Of a stretch of 64,000 bases of DNA, positions 29,481 through 41,985 are shown piece by piece; within the stretch, counting starts at the first letter, position 1; each line of letters opens with the position of its first letter. The stretch is from assembly GCF_000247695.1 (NCBI RefSeq), contig NW_004624843.1:96557-160556 (forward strand), in the 5' to 3' direction. A program made the position numbers and the translations under genes. Source of the DNA: Heterocephalus glaber. Its lineage: Eukaryota > Chordata > Mammalia > Rodentia > Bathyergidae. The notes beneath the pieces were generated by a model. The model searched no databases and was not told where the DNA came from. It worked only from the letters and a program-made list of their open reading frames with translations.

Positions 29481-32400
29481 GACTTCCTACTTGATTCATC
29501 TTCTCAACTTCTTTCTCTGTCCTATTGCCATTGAAATTCACCAGCTATCATTAAATCGCATGAGTTACCACTTCCAAAGATAACTGCTTAATAAGAAGAA
29601 GCACCACTTGCATGCATGGCATGGATTAAGTAATAGTTGTCATCATTGTAGGAAGGCATCGGTGAATCTTTGTAGCATCTCCAAAATTCACTTTGAAATA
29701 TGTCAGTCGGTGCAAAGAGCTGTGGATCCCAGCTTCTGAGCTATACCTGAAGGCATGTGTTCTGACCCCATGGGACTCAAAATCTCCTAACTAACATAGC
29801 CAAAGAGATGTGAACGTGGGTCTCAGTGCCTCTAAGTGCAAACTAAGAATGTATGTGCAAGTTTTCTTAGTCAAATTTTTCAGATTTTCCATACTGACCA
29901 AAAATTTCTACTAGTTGAGTCCATCTTAGGGATACAAGACTTTTGTCCTTTACTGCTTACATTTTAGCCATAACTATGCAGTTACTTAATAGCTCATGGC
30001 TATCTCTAAAAGAAAATGAACCAATTGATCAAAGCCCCACCCAAAGGCTCACCCAATGAGACCTCTAGCAGTACTGAGCCAGAAATTGACTCAAGTTAAA
30101 CAAAGAAAAAGACACTTTGAAGATGTTTCTCAGCAGGCCCTTGTTTCTTTCTAGACTCCTGTTACTGTGTAATTGACAGAATCAGGCTCTTATCTTTAAT
30201 TTTAAAAAATGCAGCTCTTCAAGAAAGCACTGGCCTACTTAATCATTCTTTTTTAAGGTAAAAAATTTCAGGATGATGAGGTTAATTCTAGTAAAAGTAA
30301 AATTCCTTGATATTGAAAATGCGTGTAACTCCTTGGTTAATTGGGACCATGACATTGTCTGTTTTTCTCATTCAATTTCTCTGAGAATTGCAATATAGAA
30401 TCACTGAAGAAGACATAATTTCATAAATAATTACTCACCTTTCTGGGGGTAGACTGCAGCTGTCTTTGATTGATGTAGGCAGACGTGTTTATCCCCTGTG
30501 TTTATATTCTCTGGCTGCTGAATCTTTAAGTGCAATTTCTTGTCAGCAATTTAATCAGTACTTTTCTCCATTAGGAAGAATCCTCCCTGCTCTAGGTTTA
30601 TAACATGCAGAAAGAGTTTCAATTCGGAAATAAAGCTATACTAGTCTAGGATTTTTTTTAAAAAAACAAGAGTGCTTCAGCCATATTTAGTTTTATGCGC
30701 ATGAAATATACTAAAACTGCTTTCTTTTCCTCCTGTTCAGTTAAACAAAACAAAAACTTACTGTTGGACTTATTTATTGTCACATATTCTCAAAATCTTT
30801 GACAGCTACAATTAATTAATATTAGGTTTAGTAAGGAGGCTCCTGCTGGCCACATCTTACACCCAAGGGGTGTCCTACATTCTAGAAGTCTGTCATGATG
30901 TCAGGACAGGTGGTTTCCACCTTGGTACAACCATGGATACTCTTTGAGACTTTGGCTAAATCAGTCTCCCGTTCAGTGCCTTAGTTTTCTTATTTTTCAA
31001 ATGAAAATGTCAGATGTTAAGACTTTGAGTCTCTTTTGCCATCTTGTTTGGTGCTTCAGTGGATTACTGGACGGTCTGAATCCTCAACAAACTTCCTAAC
31101 TCTGAGGCTTTCTGTCTGATGCTGCTCTTGCTTGCTTGAAAAACTTGCCCCCTAAATTCCATAAAACAATGTTCTCTAATCCTTAAATTCCCTCTCAGAA
31201 CCTAACAACTGCGCAGAATTTTTCATATGGCACTGTCTTTTGAGTATTTTCTTTGTGATGTAGTGGTATGAGACATATTCTGATGTAACTTTTTTTTTCC
31301 CAAAAAGGAGAAGGCCAAGGAGGACAAGGGTCATACCTTTCCATCACTTTACTTCCTATAACACTGGTTTCATTGCAATCTTTCTCAGTTGAAACGTGAT
31401 AAATATTTATTGAACTTTCTGAATTAATAGGCACCGTGAGTTGAGAAGACTATATTGAACTTGGGAGAAAGAAAGCCATATGAGAAATGGTTGACCATTC
31501 AATAGAAAAGTATCAGATTCTATGACTTAGAAAATTTCACATTGAAATCAATATAGTCATTTACAAAAAAAAGTACCTATGCAGAATGTTGAATTTATTG
31601 CTTCTGCTCTTAAGTGGAATGGATAAAGGAATAGTCGTGCTATTCCAGGCAGATTTATAGGGAAAGAATATGAAGAATATAGACATCAAGAATTTAAGTA
31701 TGGACCATTTTGTAGATATCACATCATCATCAGTTTCTGTACAAATGAATGAGCTAAGAAAATTGATCCCTTTTTGGTGTTTGAAGGTTTAAAAAGATAC
31801 ATTAAAGAAGAAGGTAAAAGACCAGATTTTAAAGAAGGAATTCCAATCTGCTGCACGTTATGAATTGTTGAACTCAAATTCTAAGGAGAATGAGAATGCC
31901 AGACCTCTTTGGAGGAAAGGCGCTGCTGAAATCTAGGAGCTATAATCATGTCACCGGCAGTTATGAATACAAGAGTTCCCAGGTAGAAACGAGTTTCAGT
32001 TATAAAATATCTGAAAACCTTATCTTCAATAGGTTAGTTTTTCAGAACTAGGTAGATGGATGGCAATCCCAAATTTAATAAGGTGTTGGTGATGTTGTAT
32101 GGCATTTCTCTGTCGTTGCAAACTAGGTTGCTTGCTAATGGAAGCTGTCTATATTAATTAAATTTTCCACTCCTAGCAGAGCAACCAATCCATGGGAGAA
32201 TCTGGGCTATTCTTACTCCCATATGAAAGGAGTAAAAATATCAAGGAGAATCTAAAAGAAGAGAAAAAAATATTAGTGACATGAATTTTTGAAGCAGCAC
32301 ATACTGTCTAGCCAGAACAGTTGAAAAAATAAGGAAAACATTCAAATCCAGAAGTCTACAATATTCTTCTGACTACTTAGGAGAAAAGAAAAAATTTCCC

Positions 32401-32993
32401 ATGCATTTTCTACTAGTCAAATTTCAGTTGCATTCAATAAAACAACATTTTCCTGGTTTTATAATGCATTCCTTGTTATAGATGGAACTGATACAATTAA
32501 GCCAAGAAAGAATAAGGATAAAAATAAACAATAGAGTCATAAAGATGGGGAACATCGGTATTGTCCAATCTTGGATCTATCCACAATGTTATAAGTGAGT
32601 AATTTCATTGAATCTTTTTATTCCATGACACAACTAAGAAATTCCAGAAACTAGAAGGATTGGAAAGGATTTAGTTCTTGCCAACATCCAAGAATGTTCA
32701 GAGCTGAAGTATAGCATTGCTCTATCTAAATTATCACATACAGCACATCAAAACTGCCTCCATATCTGCAAACTAGTTTTGTTCTTTTGACTGATTAGTG
32801 ATTAACCACTTATGAGAGAGAGAGAGCTGTTAAAATGATGAAAGTTCTTTGTCAGTTTCAAAAAGACCTAAGAGAAATTTTAGACCTAATAAATTAAAAG
32901 TTTCTTTCACAGTGGCCTTCTTTGGTTTATTGGTAATTGCACTCTAAACTTGAAGAATTCACATTAGTTTCTGAACCAAGCTATATGTATGCT

Positions 32994-33110
32994 ATGGGGG
33001 GGGGGGCGGACTTGGTTCTATATCTACTACACACACACACATACATATATGTATATATATATTTATATGATATATATGAATGATATATATGTCATATATA
33101 TGAGAAATAT
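32994..33110 (+). repeat. G run followed by CA and AT microsatellites
   Basis: A run of about 12 G at 32996-33007 is followed by (AC)n at 33031-33040 and then an ATAT-rich tract with self-complementary TATATA blocks to 33100. Confidence 0.85.
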
Positions 33111-34479
33111 GTAGGATTCTAATGTCCTCTGGCAAAAGAAGTATTTTCTACCTAACAGCGGTTCTGTTAGGGCAACCCAAACTTTCAAAGTCACAGTGTT
33201 TTGTTTTTTTTCTATCTTACAAGTTCTGAAATATTAAAGAAAATTTGCATTAGAAAATACCTTGTGGAACATTAATTGTTATGCAACCCTAATGGGTAAT
33301 TATTGTTGGATCCTAAGATACATGTGGAATGAATAAATATTTCATCAAAAACACACAAAGATTGAAGATGAATTAAATTTTCAGAGATTCCCTGTTGTTG
33401 TTAGCACAGCTCTCTCTTCACTTAGAGTTGGATGAAGGATCTGACATCTTAAGTGAACCATCATGGTACCTGATGTCAATAGCATAAAGTATTGGAGAGA
33501 ATGTAAGCCATTCTCTGTTCCCATAGGAGATAGGCAGTTTTCAGGTTGCTGAATGAAATCCAAGGCTTGAAGGCCAAGGGAGCTCACACCCACTGAAGTC
33601 CTTCCTCTGTAAAGAACAGCTCTGAGAACAAAGAGACTCTCTTCATTACACAAAGTGCCCAGCAACATGACGACATGATTATGAAGGATGATTTACCAGT
33701 CAAAAGATTAAACATTCATTATCATTGAACTGTTGATAAATTTTTCAAATGTAATGAATATTTTAATTTTATTTTTTAAATAAAAATTTGCTTTCATAAA
33801 GGTATCAGTGTTATCAAAATAATTAGGTCAAAGCCAAGAAGACTAGTGTACTTAATACCAAGAATACTTAGCATGTAGACACAGGTTTGATTTGTGAAAT
33901 GTTGCTTTGAAGCACACTCAAGGAGAATTTTATTTCATTTTAAAGTAATTACTTAAGATGCAAAAAGTTAAGGTTAGCATTTAAAAAGGGAACGGAAGAA
34001 AAAACAGCAAACTCTCGAATTTTATTTAAACACATGTGTGCAACCACAAAGCCACAGAAAGGATGCTAATGTCCTACATGCAGATTAACAGGGGTAGAGA
34101 GGGCATGCAGGAAAGTGACCATCAACGAGTCCAGGATACTATTCCCGAGAGAAAGGCAACAGACACAGAAACAGCTGTGGAAGCACTTCATTGTCAGTCT
34201 TCACATTTGTACACTCACGGCTATGGTCTTCCTAAGGACGTCTTCATCCAAATGCTAATTAAGCAGGGGTTTGCTTTGCACATCAGTTTTTCACATTCAC
34301 TCTCACAGTTAAATGAAACCTGCAGCATGAGGCTTCTTCAGTTAAAAGCAGCCCTGACCTAGTTCCTTGTGAAATCAGTGGAGGGCTTCAAAAGACTTGC
34401 ATAGCTGACATTTAAGAAAGCCAGCTCATCATCTGGAATGGTGTAAGATGTGTTTCCCTGGGCTTCAGTATTCCTACCC

Positions 34480-34605
34480 CCGTCTTCTTTCTCTGCTGCC
34501 TTCTTTCCTTCTCTGCTTTCCTTCTTTGCTCTTTCTCTTCTTTCTTTGTTGCTTTTCTTTGCCCCCTCTTATCTCTCCCTCCCTTCCTTCTTTCCTGTTA
34601 TTCTA
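34480..34605 (+). repeat. Pyrimidine-rich low-complexity tract
   Basis: CTTTCTTTCC-type sequence gives the spurious Phe/Ser/Leu-rich frame at 34450-34632. Confidence 0.7.
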
Positions 34606-35329
34606 AAAGTAGAGAAGACTATGAAAGTGTGAAAGCCATTGAGTCAGATGAATGAAGCTATACCAGAGTTATATGCCTCTTGAGGACTGCTATGATGGCT
34701 TCAAATTAACAGGAACCTCTAGGTCTGAGATGGAAAAAGAAAAAAAGACCTAAAAGTCATCCACTTGCATTTAAATATATTCCACAAAAATCCAAAATTA
34801 AACCCACCAGACTATGGTCTTCAGATATTTATATTGCAAGGCCTTTGACAATAAGAATATATGGTACAAGGCAAACCTTTTTGAAGACTAATATGTTAAA
34901 TACCGGAATTGTAGGGCATGACTTAGAAAGAAGAATATAAACTAGCTAGCCAGAGAAGCAGTATCACTGTGGCAAGTAAACCATCGATACTGGATCTCTG
35001 TCAGACTAGGGCTCCTATGAAAGGGCAGGGAAGTTCCCTTCCATTGTTAATGTACAACCACAGAAAGGGTTGGTGTAAAACCCTGACCCTTGGCCCCAGA
35101 GAATCTTCCTCATGCTGCTAAGTTCCATAATATTAAGCTAACGTAGGATGAGGTCTGTGAAACTGATGGAAGAAGGAAAGGTAAACTCAGTTGAATGGCT
35201 CATCTATGATATGAGCAACTAGTGTTAAAGTTGAAGATCCATACCTTGGAAAAACATGAAAGATAGAGGTGTCTGTTACTGGTTCCCAGTTACTCATGCC
35301 AATCCTGAAACCCAAATCAGTCCAGATAT

Positions 35330-37085
35330 CAGCATCGCTTTATGGTAAATATATAGAATGTAAAATTTACAATTTTGAGTGTATAGTTCAGGAGCAATAA
35401 GTACATGCACGATGCTGTACAATCACATCACCATCCATCTCAGGAACGTTAACATCTCTTTCCAAACTACAACACCATCCCACTGAATGATAACTTCCCA
35501 TCCCCCTTAACACCACTCTGCTTTCCATCTTGCTTTCTTGAATTAATCTAGGTAGTTCCTGGTTGGTCTGTCTGTGGCTGGCTTCTTTCACTTAATACAG
35601 TGTCTTCAAATTTCATTTATTTTGCCACTTATGCAGAATTTCCTTTATTTTTAAGGCTGCGTAATAATCCTTTGCATGTATATACCACATTGTGTTTATC
35701 TGTCTATCCACCAGCAGGCATTTGGCATTAATTCCACTTTTTGGCTATTTTCAATAATGCAATGATGAGCATGAGCATATAATTATCTGTTCGAGGCTCT
35801 GCTTTCAATTATTTATAGAATAATTATATGACCTAGCAGTTCTACCCAGTAAGTAGAACTTGGTTCAGTTACACTGGTGGGTCATATAATAGTTCTACAT
35901 ATAAAATTTTGAGGGACTTCTATGCCGTTTTCTATAGCAGCTGTATCATTTTTCATTCCAATCAGTAATACACAAAAGTTCTAATTATCTCTACCTCTTT
36001 GCCCAGACTTGGTATTTTCTGGTTTCTCAAAATAGCAATTCTAATGGGTCTGAAGTCGCATGCCACTGTAGTTTTGATTTGCATTTTGACAATGATTAAT
36101 GATGTTGTTCGTCTCTTCATGTGCTTACTGTTCATTCATATGTCTTTACCAAAACATTGATCCAAGTCTTTTGCCCATTTTACATTGTATTATTTGAGAA
36201 TTTTTTAGTTGAGTTACAGGAATTCTATATATAATCTAGATGTTACTCCATTGTCAGATCTGTTGTTTGCAAACATTGTCTCCCATCCCATGATTTGTCT
36301 TTTCATTCTGCTGACAGTGTCTGTTGATACACACATTTATAAATTTTGGTTTATTCTCATTTATCTATTTTTTATTTTTGTTGCCTGTACTTCGTTGTTA
36401 TATTAAAAAAATTATTTTCCACACCAATGTTATGAAGATTTCCTCCTTTTTCCTATGGTGCTATAGCTTTCCTTCTTACCTTTAGATCTTTGATACATTT
36501 TGATTCTTTGTTTTTTCACGGAACATATTTTGATTCTTTTTTTATATATAAGATAAGCATTCTGTTTCATTCTTTCAAATGTGGATATTCAGTATTCCAA
36601 ACACAGTTCTTTATCCAAAGAATGATCTTTGCAACTTTGAGAAAATCATGTAACAATGTATATGAGAACTTATTTTTTGGCCCTTCTCTTTTATTCAGTC
36701 TATTTCTTTTTCTTTATGCTAATACCACACTGTTTCAATTATTGTAGCTTTGCAGTAAGATTTGAAATTAATAAATCTGAGACATATAACTTTGTTATTC
36801 TTCACAACTGTTTTGGCAAGTCAGTTCTATTGGGAGTCCATGTAAATTTTATAATATTTTTACCAAATTAGCTTTAAAATTTGGGGGGGGGGCATTGCAG
36901 TGAATTGGCAGATTGCTTTGAAATCTGTAAAATACTAAGTCTTCTAAATCATTGAACACTATGTCCTTCCATTTATTGGAATTGCTTTAAGCACTGTTTG
37001 GAAGTGTGCAAGTTATCTACTTCCTTGGTTAAGTTTATTTTTAAGTACTTTACTCTTTTTAATGGTATAAATTCTTAAGAATTTA
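35330..37085 (-). mobile_element. Ancient L1 LINE relic, ORF2 3' region, antisense to NYAP2
   Basis: The plus strand reads as the reverse complement of mammalian L1 ORF2/3' sequence. Landmarks in order are GTATATACCACATTGTGTTT (35677 area), a TGATTTGCATTTTGAC block near 36073, CAAGTCTTTTGCCCATTTTA near 36164, TCCATTGTCAGATCTG near 36247, and TTTATTTTTAAGTACTTTAC near 37027. Many stops and indels make it long dead. The short + strand frames at 36209-36870 fall inside it. Confidence 0.75.
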
Positions 37086-37974
37086 AGACGTGTTTATGCA
37101 TTCATTCAGGCTTCATTCACTAAATGTTTACAGGACATATATTCTGTGCCAGAGCTATCCTAAGTGCTGGCATCTTTACTTTGAAATGTCAGACAACAAA
37201 ACCTAAGAATTGAAATGAAGAACAGAGATACACTTTTAAAGGAGAGGGTATTTCTAGGGTAAGACCTGATAACCCAAAACATTATTAGAAAGGTATACAA
37301 AGTGAAAAGACTGGCAGATTCAGGACTGAGAATTGAAGAAAGATGTTCTGTTTGTCTTTTTCCTTTACTGTTGCGTTGTGTCCTTGCAGTTCTCCTGGTT
37401 CATAACTCAACTATTTCTTAGATTCAGAAGCTCACAGAGTCCTGAGCATCTCAGCCTTCATTCCAGTGGCCTGTGTCTGGTGACCTCCAGGACATGGATT
37501 CTTTCAGTTTGAGGCTTACTCATAGCCGCATCTGAAGAATTCTGTGTTGCACATATTATTCCCTCCTCATTCTCTACCTATTCTTTTCCATTTCAATTGT
37601 TTTTCTTCCATTTTTATCCTCATTTTTTGTGTGTGCCTGTAAGCCTAGACCAAAAGAATGGATACTGGAAAACTCTAATTCTATTTATCAAATTTTTTTT
37701 TGTCACAAGGAAATTTGCTACCAGATAATTTATGAAACAAGATAAAACAGTAAGTACCCCAGTAGTAAAAATAAGGAATAACATTTAATGCAAGTGTTCT
37801 CTTTCCTCATTTAATACACACAAAAAACAAACACTATTATTTCTGATGTCTTTTGTGATTAACTAGTTTATATATGTGTTTCGTATGTGTGTAGATGTGA
37901 ACGAATATAAAGAAATGAGGAAGGTGGAAGTTCAGCCAAGACACAAGGTGGCAGCCACCTAATTTTAAAGAGAG

Positions 37975-38115
37975 TAGGAGAAAATAGCAAAGAAAAAAAG
38001 GAAGGATAGAGGGAAAGAAAAGGGAAAGGAAAAAAGGAAGGAATGAGAGGAGGGAGGGCAGGAGGAAGGGAGGGAGGGAAAGAGAAAGGGGCAGAGAGAA
38101 AAAAAGAGCCACAGA
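37975..38115 (+). repeat. Purine-rich GGAA/GGGA tract
   Basis: About 135 bp is almost entirely A and G (AGGAAGG, GAGGGAGG). On the minus strand it produces the false Leu/Pro/Phe-rich frame at 37837-38112. Confidence 0.85.
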
Positions 38116-38395
38116 AAAATAAAGGGTGGAAATGATATTGTCACATAAAATTTACACCAGAAGAACTTTTGTACTTTTCTTTCCTTAGTTCCAAAGAGAA
38201 CAGTATAGAATAAGATCTTTGAGTCCCTACTTTCTGTCCTTAGATCATGAGTTAGAATCAGAGCTCAGTAAATATTTGCTGTACCTTAGGAATAATCATA
38301 TAATAATCACAACTGTCTCACATGACAGACAAATGGAAATCCAAAAAGATTCAATTACTTCTGAAAAACCATAACATTATGAAGAAACACAATCT

Positions 38396-38482
38396 GGGCC
38401 GGGGATTTAGCTCAGTGGTTCCAGCGCCTGCTTTGCAAGTGCAAGGTCCTGAGTTCTATCCCCGGTGCCAAAAAAAAAAAAA
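38396..38482 (+). repeat. ID SINE, first of a tandem pair
   Basis: GGGCCGGGGATTTAGCTCAG through CTATCCCCGGTGCC is followed by poly(A). Its left flank AAGAAACACAATCTG matches the sequence right of the second ID, so the pair shares a single outer target-site duplication. Confidence 0.93.
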
Positions 38483-38489
38483 TCAATAT

Positions 38490-38577
38490 GGGCTGGGGAT
38501 TTAGCTCAGTGTTTTGACCACCTGCCTCGCAAGCGCAAGGACCCAAGTTCGATCCCTGGTACCAGAAAAAAAAAAAA
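38490..38577 (+). repeat. ID SINE, second of a tandem pair
   Basis: GGGCTGGGGATTTAGCTCAG through GATCCCTGGTACC is followed by poly(A) and then AGAAACACAATCTG, the outer duplication. It lies directly in or after the tail of the first ID in the same orientation. Confidence 0.93.
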
Positions 38578-40189
38578 GAAACACAATCTGAAACAAAGCC
38601 CTTTTATTCCTAAGTGGCCCTTTAAATATTTCTAAAGGTACCAATATTTAAGACCAACGTTCTTATTGGTTTTGTCTATAGCTTGACTTAATTTGCTAAT
38701 TAACTTCATTTAAAATGTCATTTTTGGGAAAAAATCAAATCTGATTAAGGTTTTCTCCTTTAAATTTGTATTTGTATTTTTCCCCAAGAAGACTGTGACA
38801 AATTCTATACTGGCCAACAGTGATTCCTAAATGCTCTTGCTCTCTCTATATTCACCTCTCTATATCTATCTATATTTATTTATGTTTACCTATATTTTGC
38901 AGTTGAAATCAATAAGAAGTACAGTAATGTGTACATTCAGTTCTGTAGTCATCAGTTTTACTATCCTAAAACAGTTACTATTCTTGCCTTGATTTTCATA
39001 AAATTTTAATACCTATAACATCTTTATCCCTTTCCAATATGGCTCTTAGTAAACATGATTTCAGTAATGACAAGTTGTGCATGTATTTTAGCAGAAATTA
39101 AACATTCTTACTCCACTTTATAGTGAAAACTATTCTTCTTACCATGTAGTGTTTTCTTCGAAACATTTATGAATGTATCTCCAGAATTACATCTTTTGGA
39201 AAGAATTGAAATTATATTTTTTATTCTCATACATTAATATTTTTGTGCCTGAATGCCTTGGTTCTTTTCAAACTTTAAGCATGTTCCATCTGCCTGTTAT
39301 AATGATTTGAGTCTTAATTAAATTTGATAGCACCTGTGCAGTATATTCAGCTACCCACACACTTCCCACCTACCAGTGAAAAGCTTGTCTTTCCTTCAGA
39401 AATTAAAAGAGGGAATTAAGAACTTTCTTCTTTTAAAAAATAATAGGCCTGTACGATATATAACATCAAGAAGTGTTAAATAAGATATTTCTTGGGTATT
39501 TTAGATCATTTTTTAAATGTCCTAATGATTGTTTGGTGATTGATATGAAAGAGTTATTATCTTCCCTAAACTACTGGATTCCTTTTCATTTACGAGGCAG
39601 CCTAGCTGCAAAAGCCAAGTAAAAGGATGAATATTTAATAACAAATTCTCATCCACCTCCTCACTGGTTTTCGCCTCTGTGCGTTCTTAGGTTTGTCAGC
39701 CCAATCTTTTCCTTATTTGAGAATTTAGAGAATAATCATAACAAAAATAAATAAATATCAGGCATCATCTTCAAACATACAGTGGCCAAACATGCTTTTT
39801 CTACATCTATAATATTTTTTCCAAGGAATTCCAATGTAAAATAGCTTACCCCCTGAATTAGATTTTTCTTTTTCCTTTCTTTTAGAGAAAAGAGTATAAT
39901 TAAGATACTTTCATTTAAAAATAGGGAAAACCATGAAAGTAAAAGAGCTAACTGCTTTATTAAGTTAACAATCCAATATATATTATATGTTGCTGAAATT
40001 TTTCCATAGTGTTTAATAGTAGTCTTGATCCTTTACTATTTTAGAAAAAGCAGAAGCTTTTAAAAGGTATTGATGTCAAGGTCTAAACCTCTGTGATTCT
40101 AATTTAATTGTGTCTCAGGCAGGAATATTTTTGAAAGATTCCCAAGTATTTCTAACATGTTCAGGAATAAGAAGAACTGATGTGGAATT

Positions 40190-40370
40190 TATTGTGGTAC
40201 TTATCAGTAGAATGCTAGATATGAAGATACTTGCGTCCAGATGCCTGATTTACAGATAAGCAAGTGTATGCTCAGAAGGGGAAAGCGATTTTCCCCTAGG
40301 CCTCAAAGTTAATTAGGGGCTAAGTCTAAAATCGCACCCAGGGGCTTTTAACTTCAAAGACAATTATGCA
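40190..40370 (+). repeat. Likely MIR SINE
   Basis: TGATTTACAGATAAGCAAG, TTTTCCCCTAGGCCTCAAAG and AGTCTAAAATCGCACCCAGG follow the MIR core order with strong decay. Confidence 0.5.
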
Positions 40371-41811
40371 CAGTGCTGCTGTGGTGTCATGCGGTGGCTG
40401 GAACTTTCCAGAACAAAATATCTAGAGATACAAACTCTGAACTTGCTTTCCAAATTGTTGGCATGAATTCAGGAGCTGTTATTAATACCCATTTTACATC
40501 ATCCGAAACACCTAGGCCATTTCAATAAAAATGCAGTCATAGTCTACCTAACAAGAACCTTGATTCTGGTCCACAAATGCCTATTAGTAATTTCTGAAGC
40601 ATATTAATTCAACTTGAGAATCCATAAAAATGCTCTCCATTGCAAGAGTCTTCTCAGCCCATCAATTGTCTAGTAACAGAATATGTCCTTGATTTTTCTA
40701 ATCATTCTATTTCTTCCCTGTTGTTCAAAAGATTATTTTGCCATCACCACTTGTAAAACTGGATAAAAATAAAAATGGTAGAGACATCAATGGAATTTCC
40801 CCACCCCTTTCTTTTCCTGTAGAAGAAAAGTTAATTTGGATTCCTTGCATTCAAGAGATAATTGGTCTGTTTTCTTCCCATGACCTTCCTAAGGAAAGGT
40901 TACTCTCACGAAGTCAAATCGTTTTGAATTTCTCACAAAAGGGCAACTTAAATTATAACCACAGGATTTTTATTCTGCTCACACCATTGTGCCTTCTCTT
41001 GGAGCTTGGCATAGTTTCTTCTGCATTTTGAGAGTATAATTGTTCACACTGTTGGCAGCACCTAAAGATATTCTGTATGTAAAACCACCCCTTTTCTCTT
41101 CAGTGGCAAGATACAGTTCTAATTCTTGGGTTAGAAAATCTCCTTTAAACAGATCAATTTTAATTTTAAGAACACTGAGCTTCAGTAGGGAGATACTCTC
41201 ATCGGAAATCACTTCTGTAATATATTTAGCCTCACATGAATCCACCTACATTTAAGCTGAGGAAATGATGCATATGATTTCAAGTCCTGGCTTCTTCCTG
41301 TTTCCATAGAATTTCAAATTCAAAGGCATCATAAAGATGATATAGTATAAACCCCTTATCTGATATTCGAGGACACAGGAGCATAGAAAATAAGAACACA
41401 CACCCGATGTCACGCAGGTGGTGGCAGAATTATTGCCACTGTCAAGTTTTCCAGCAATTAAATCCAGAGATTTCTGCACTGTGCCAGTCTCTATTCAACA
41501 TTACTATGACTGGGGCAGTAGAGAGAACAAATCTAACATTACATATATTTAAGTCCCTGTGGTTCTGTTCTTTGACACTATTCTTATTTAGGCTCTTTGT
41601 GTATGTTAATTTGCTGCTTTATATCTCACTTAAGCGTGACTCTAGTAGCAGCATTACTGTTAACTTTTGGCATAAGGTTTTGAAATTTATCAAAAGATAC
41701 ACACAAACACCCTGAGTGTTCCTGTCTGATACAGGTTATTGAGATTTTGCAATTTTAAAGTCTTAATTGTGCAATAATGCGGAATTTTATTGCCTTTTTT
41801 TTTTCCTATAG

Positions 41812-41985
41812 GAGATTTCAATCAGTTGCTTTTCACTCAACTGTGTGAAAAAGCGCATTTACAGGGGGTCAGCTGAGGCTCAATACTGTCAGGTCTACAA
41901 CAGGATAGAAGAACAAAAAACGTGCCACTGCCATTACAGGGGCCATGCAGAACTGCGGGAATAAATATTTAATTCGGCAAATTAT
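41812..41985 (+). other. Exon-like, CpG-retaining segment: possible alternative NYAP2 terminal exon or conserved element
   Basis: A long T-rich tract ending in CCTATAG (41811) forms a strong 3' splice site on the gene strand. The frame that starts at 41812 is open for 50 codons and ends in TAA at 41962-41964, overlapping an AATAAA at 41960-41965. That frame encodes a Cys-rich stretch ending CHCHYRGHAELRE, which I do not recognise. Splicing from the NYAP2 donor (phase 1) would instead use another frame and stop after about 21 residues. Five CpGs lie within about 180 bp of an otherwise CpG-poor intron. CpG retention continues past the stop to an octamer ATTTGCAT at 41994-42001, which equally suits a non-coding enhancer. 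There is no transcript evidence. Confidence 0.3.

Noticed and set aside
31590..31930. A possible processed pseudogene (several longer open pieces in different frames, for example FEGLKRYIKEEGKRPDFKEG)
   Set aside because: I could not tie it to any family, and no poly(A) tail or target duplication was evident. A translated search would be needed to decide.
34036..34362. A 108-codon open frame in the intron
   Set aside because: It has no recognisable domain, no family resemblance and no splice or promoter context. The length is within chance for 64 kb.
36209..36871. Overlapping hydrophobic open frames on the + strand
   Set aside because: They lie inside the antisense L1 relic and are AT-rich antisense readings of ORF2.
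37837..38112. A Leu/Pro/Phe-rich minus-strand open frame resembling a membrane protein
   Set aside because: It is the complement of a purine-rich low-complexity tract.
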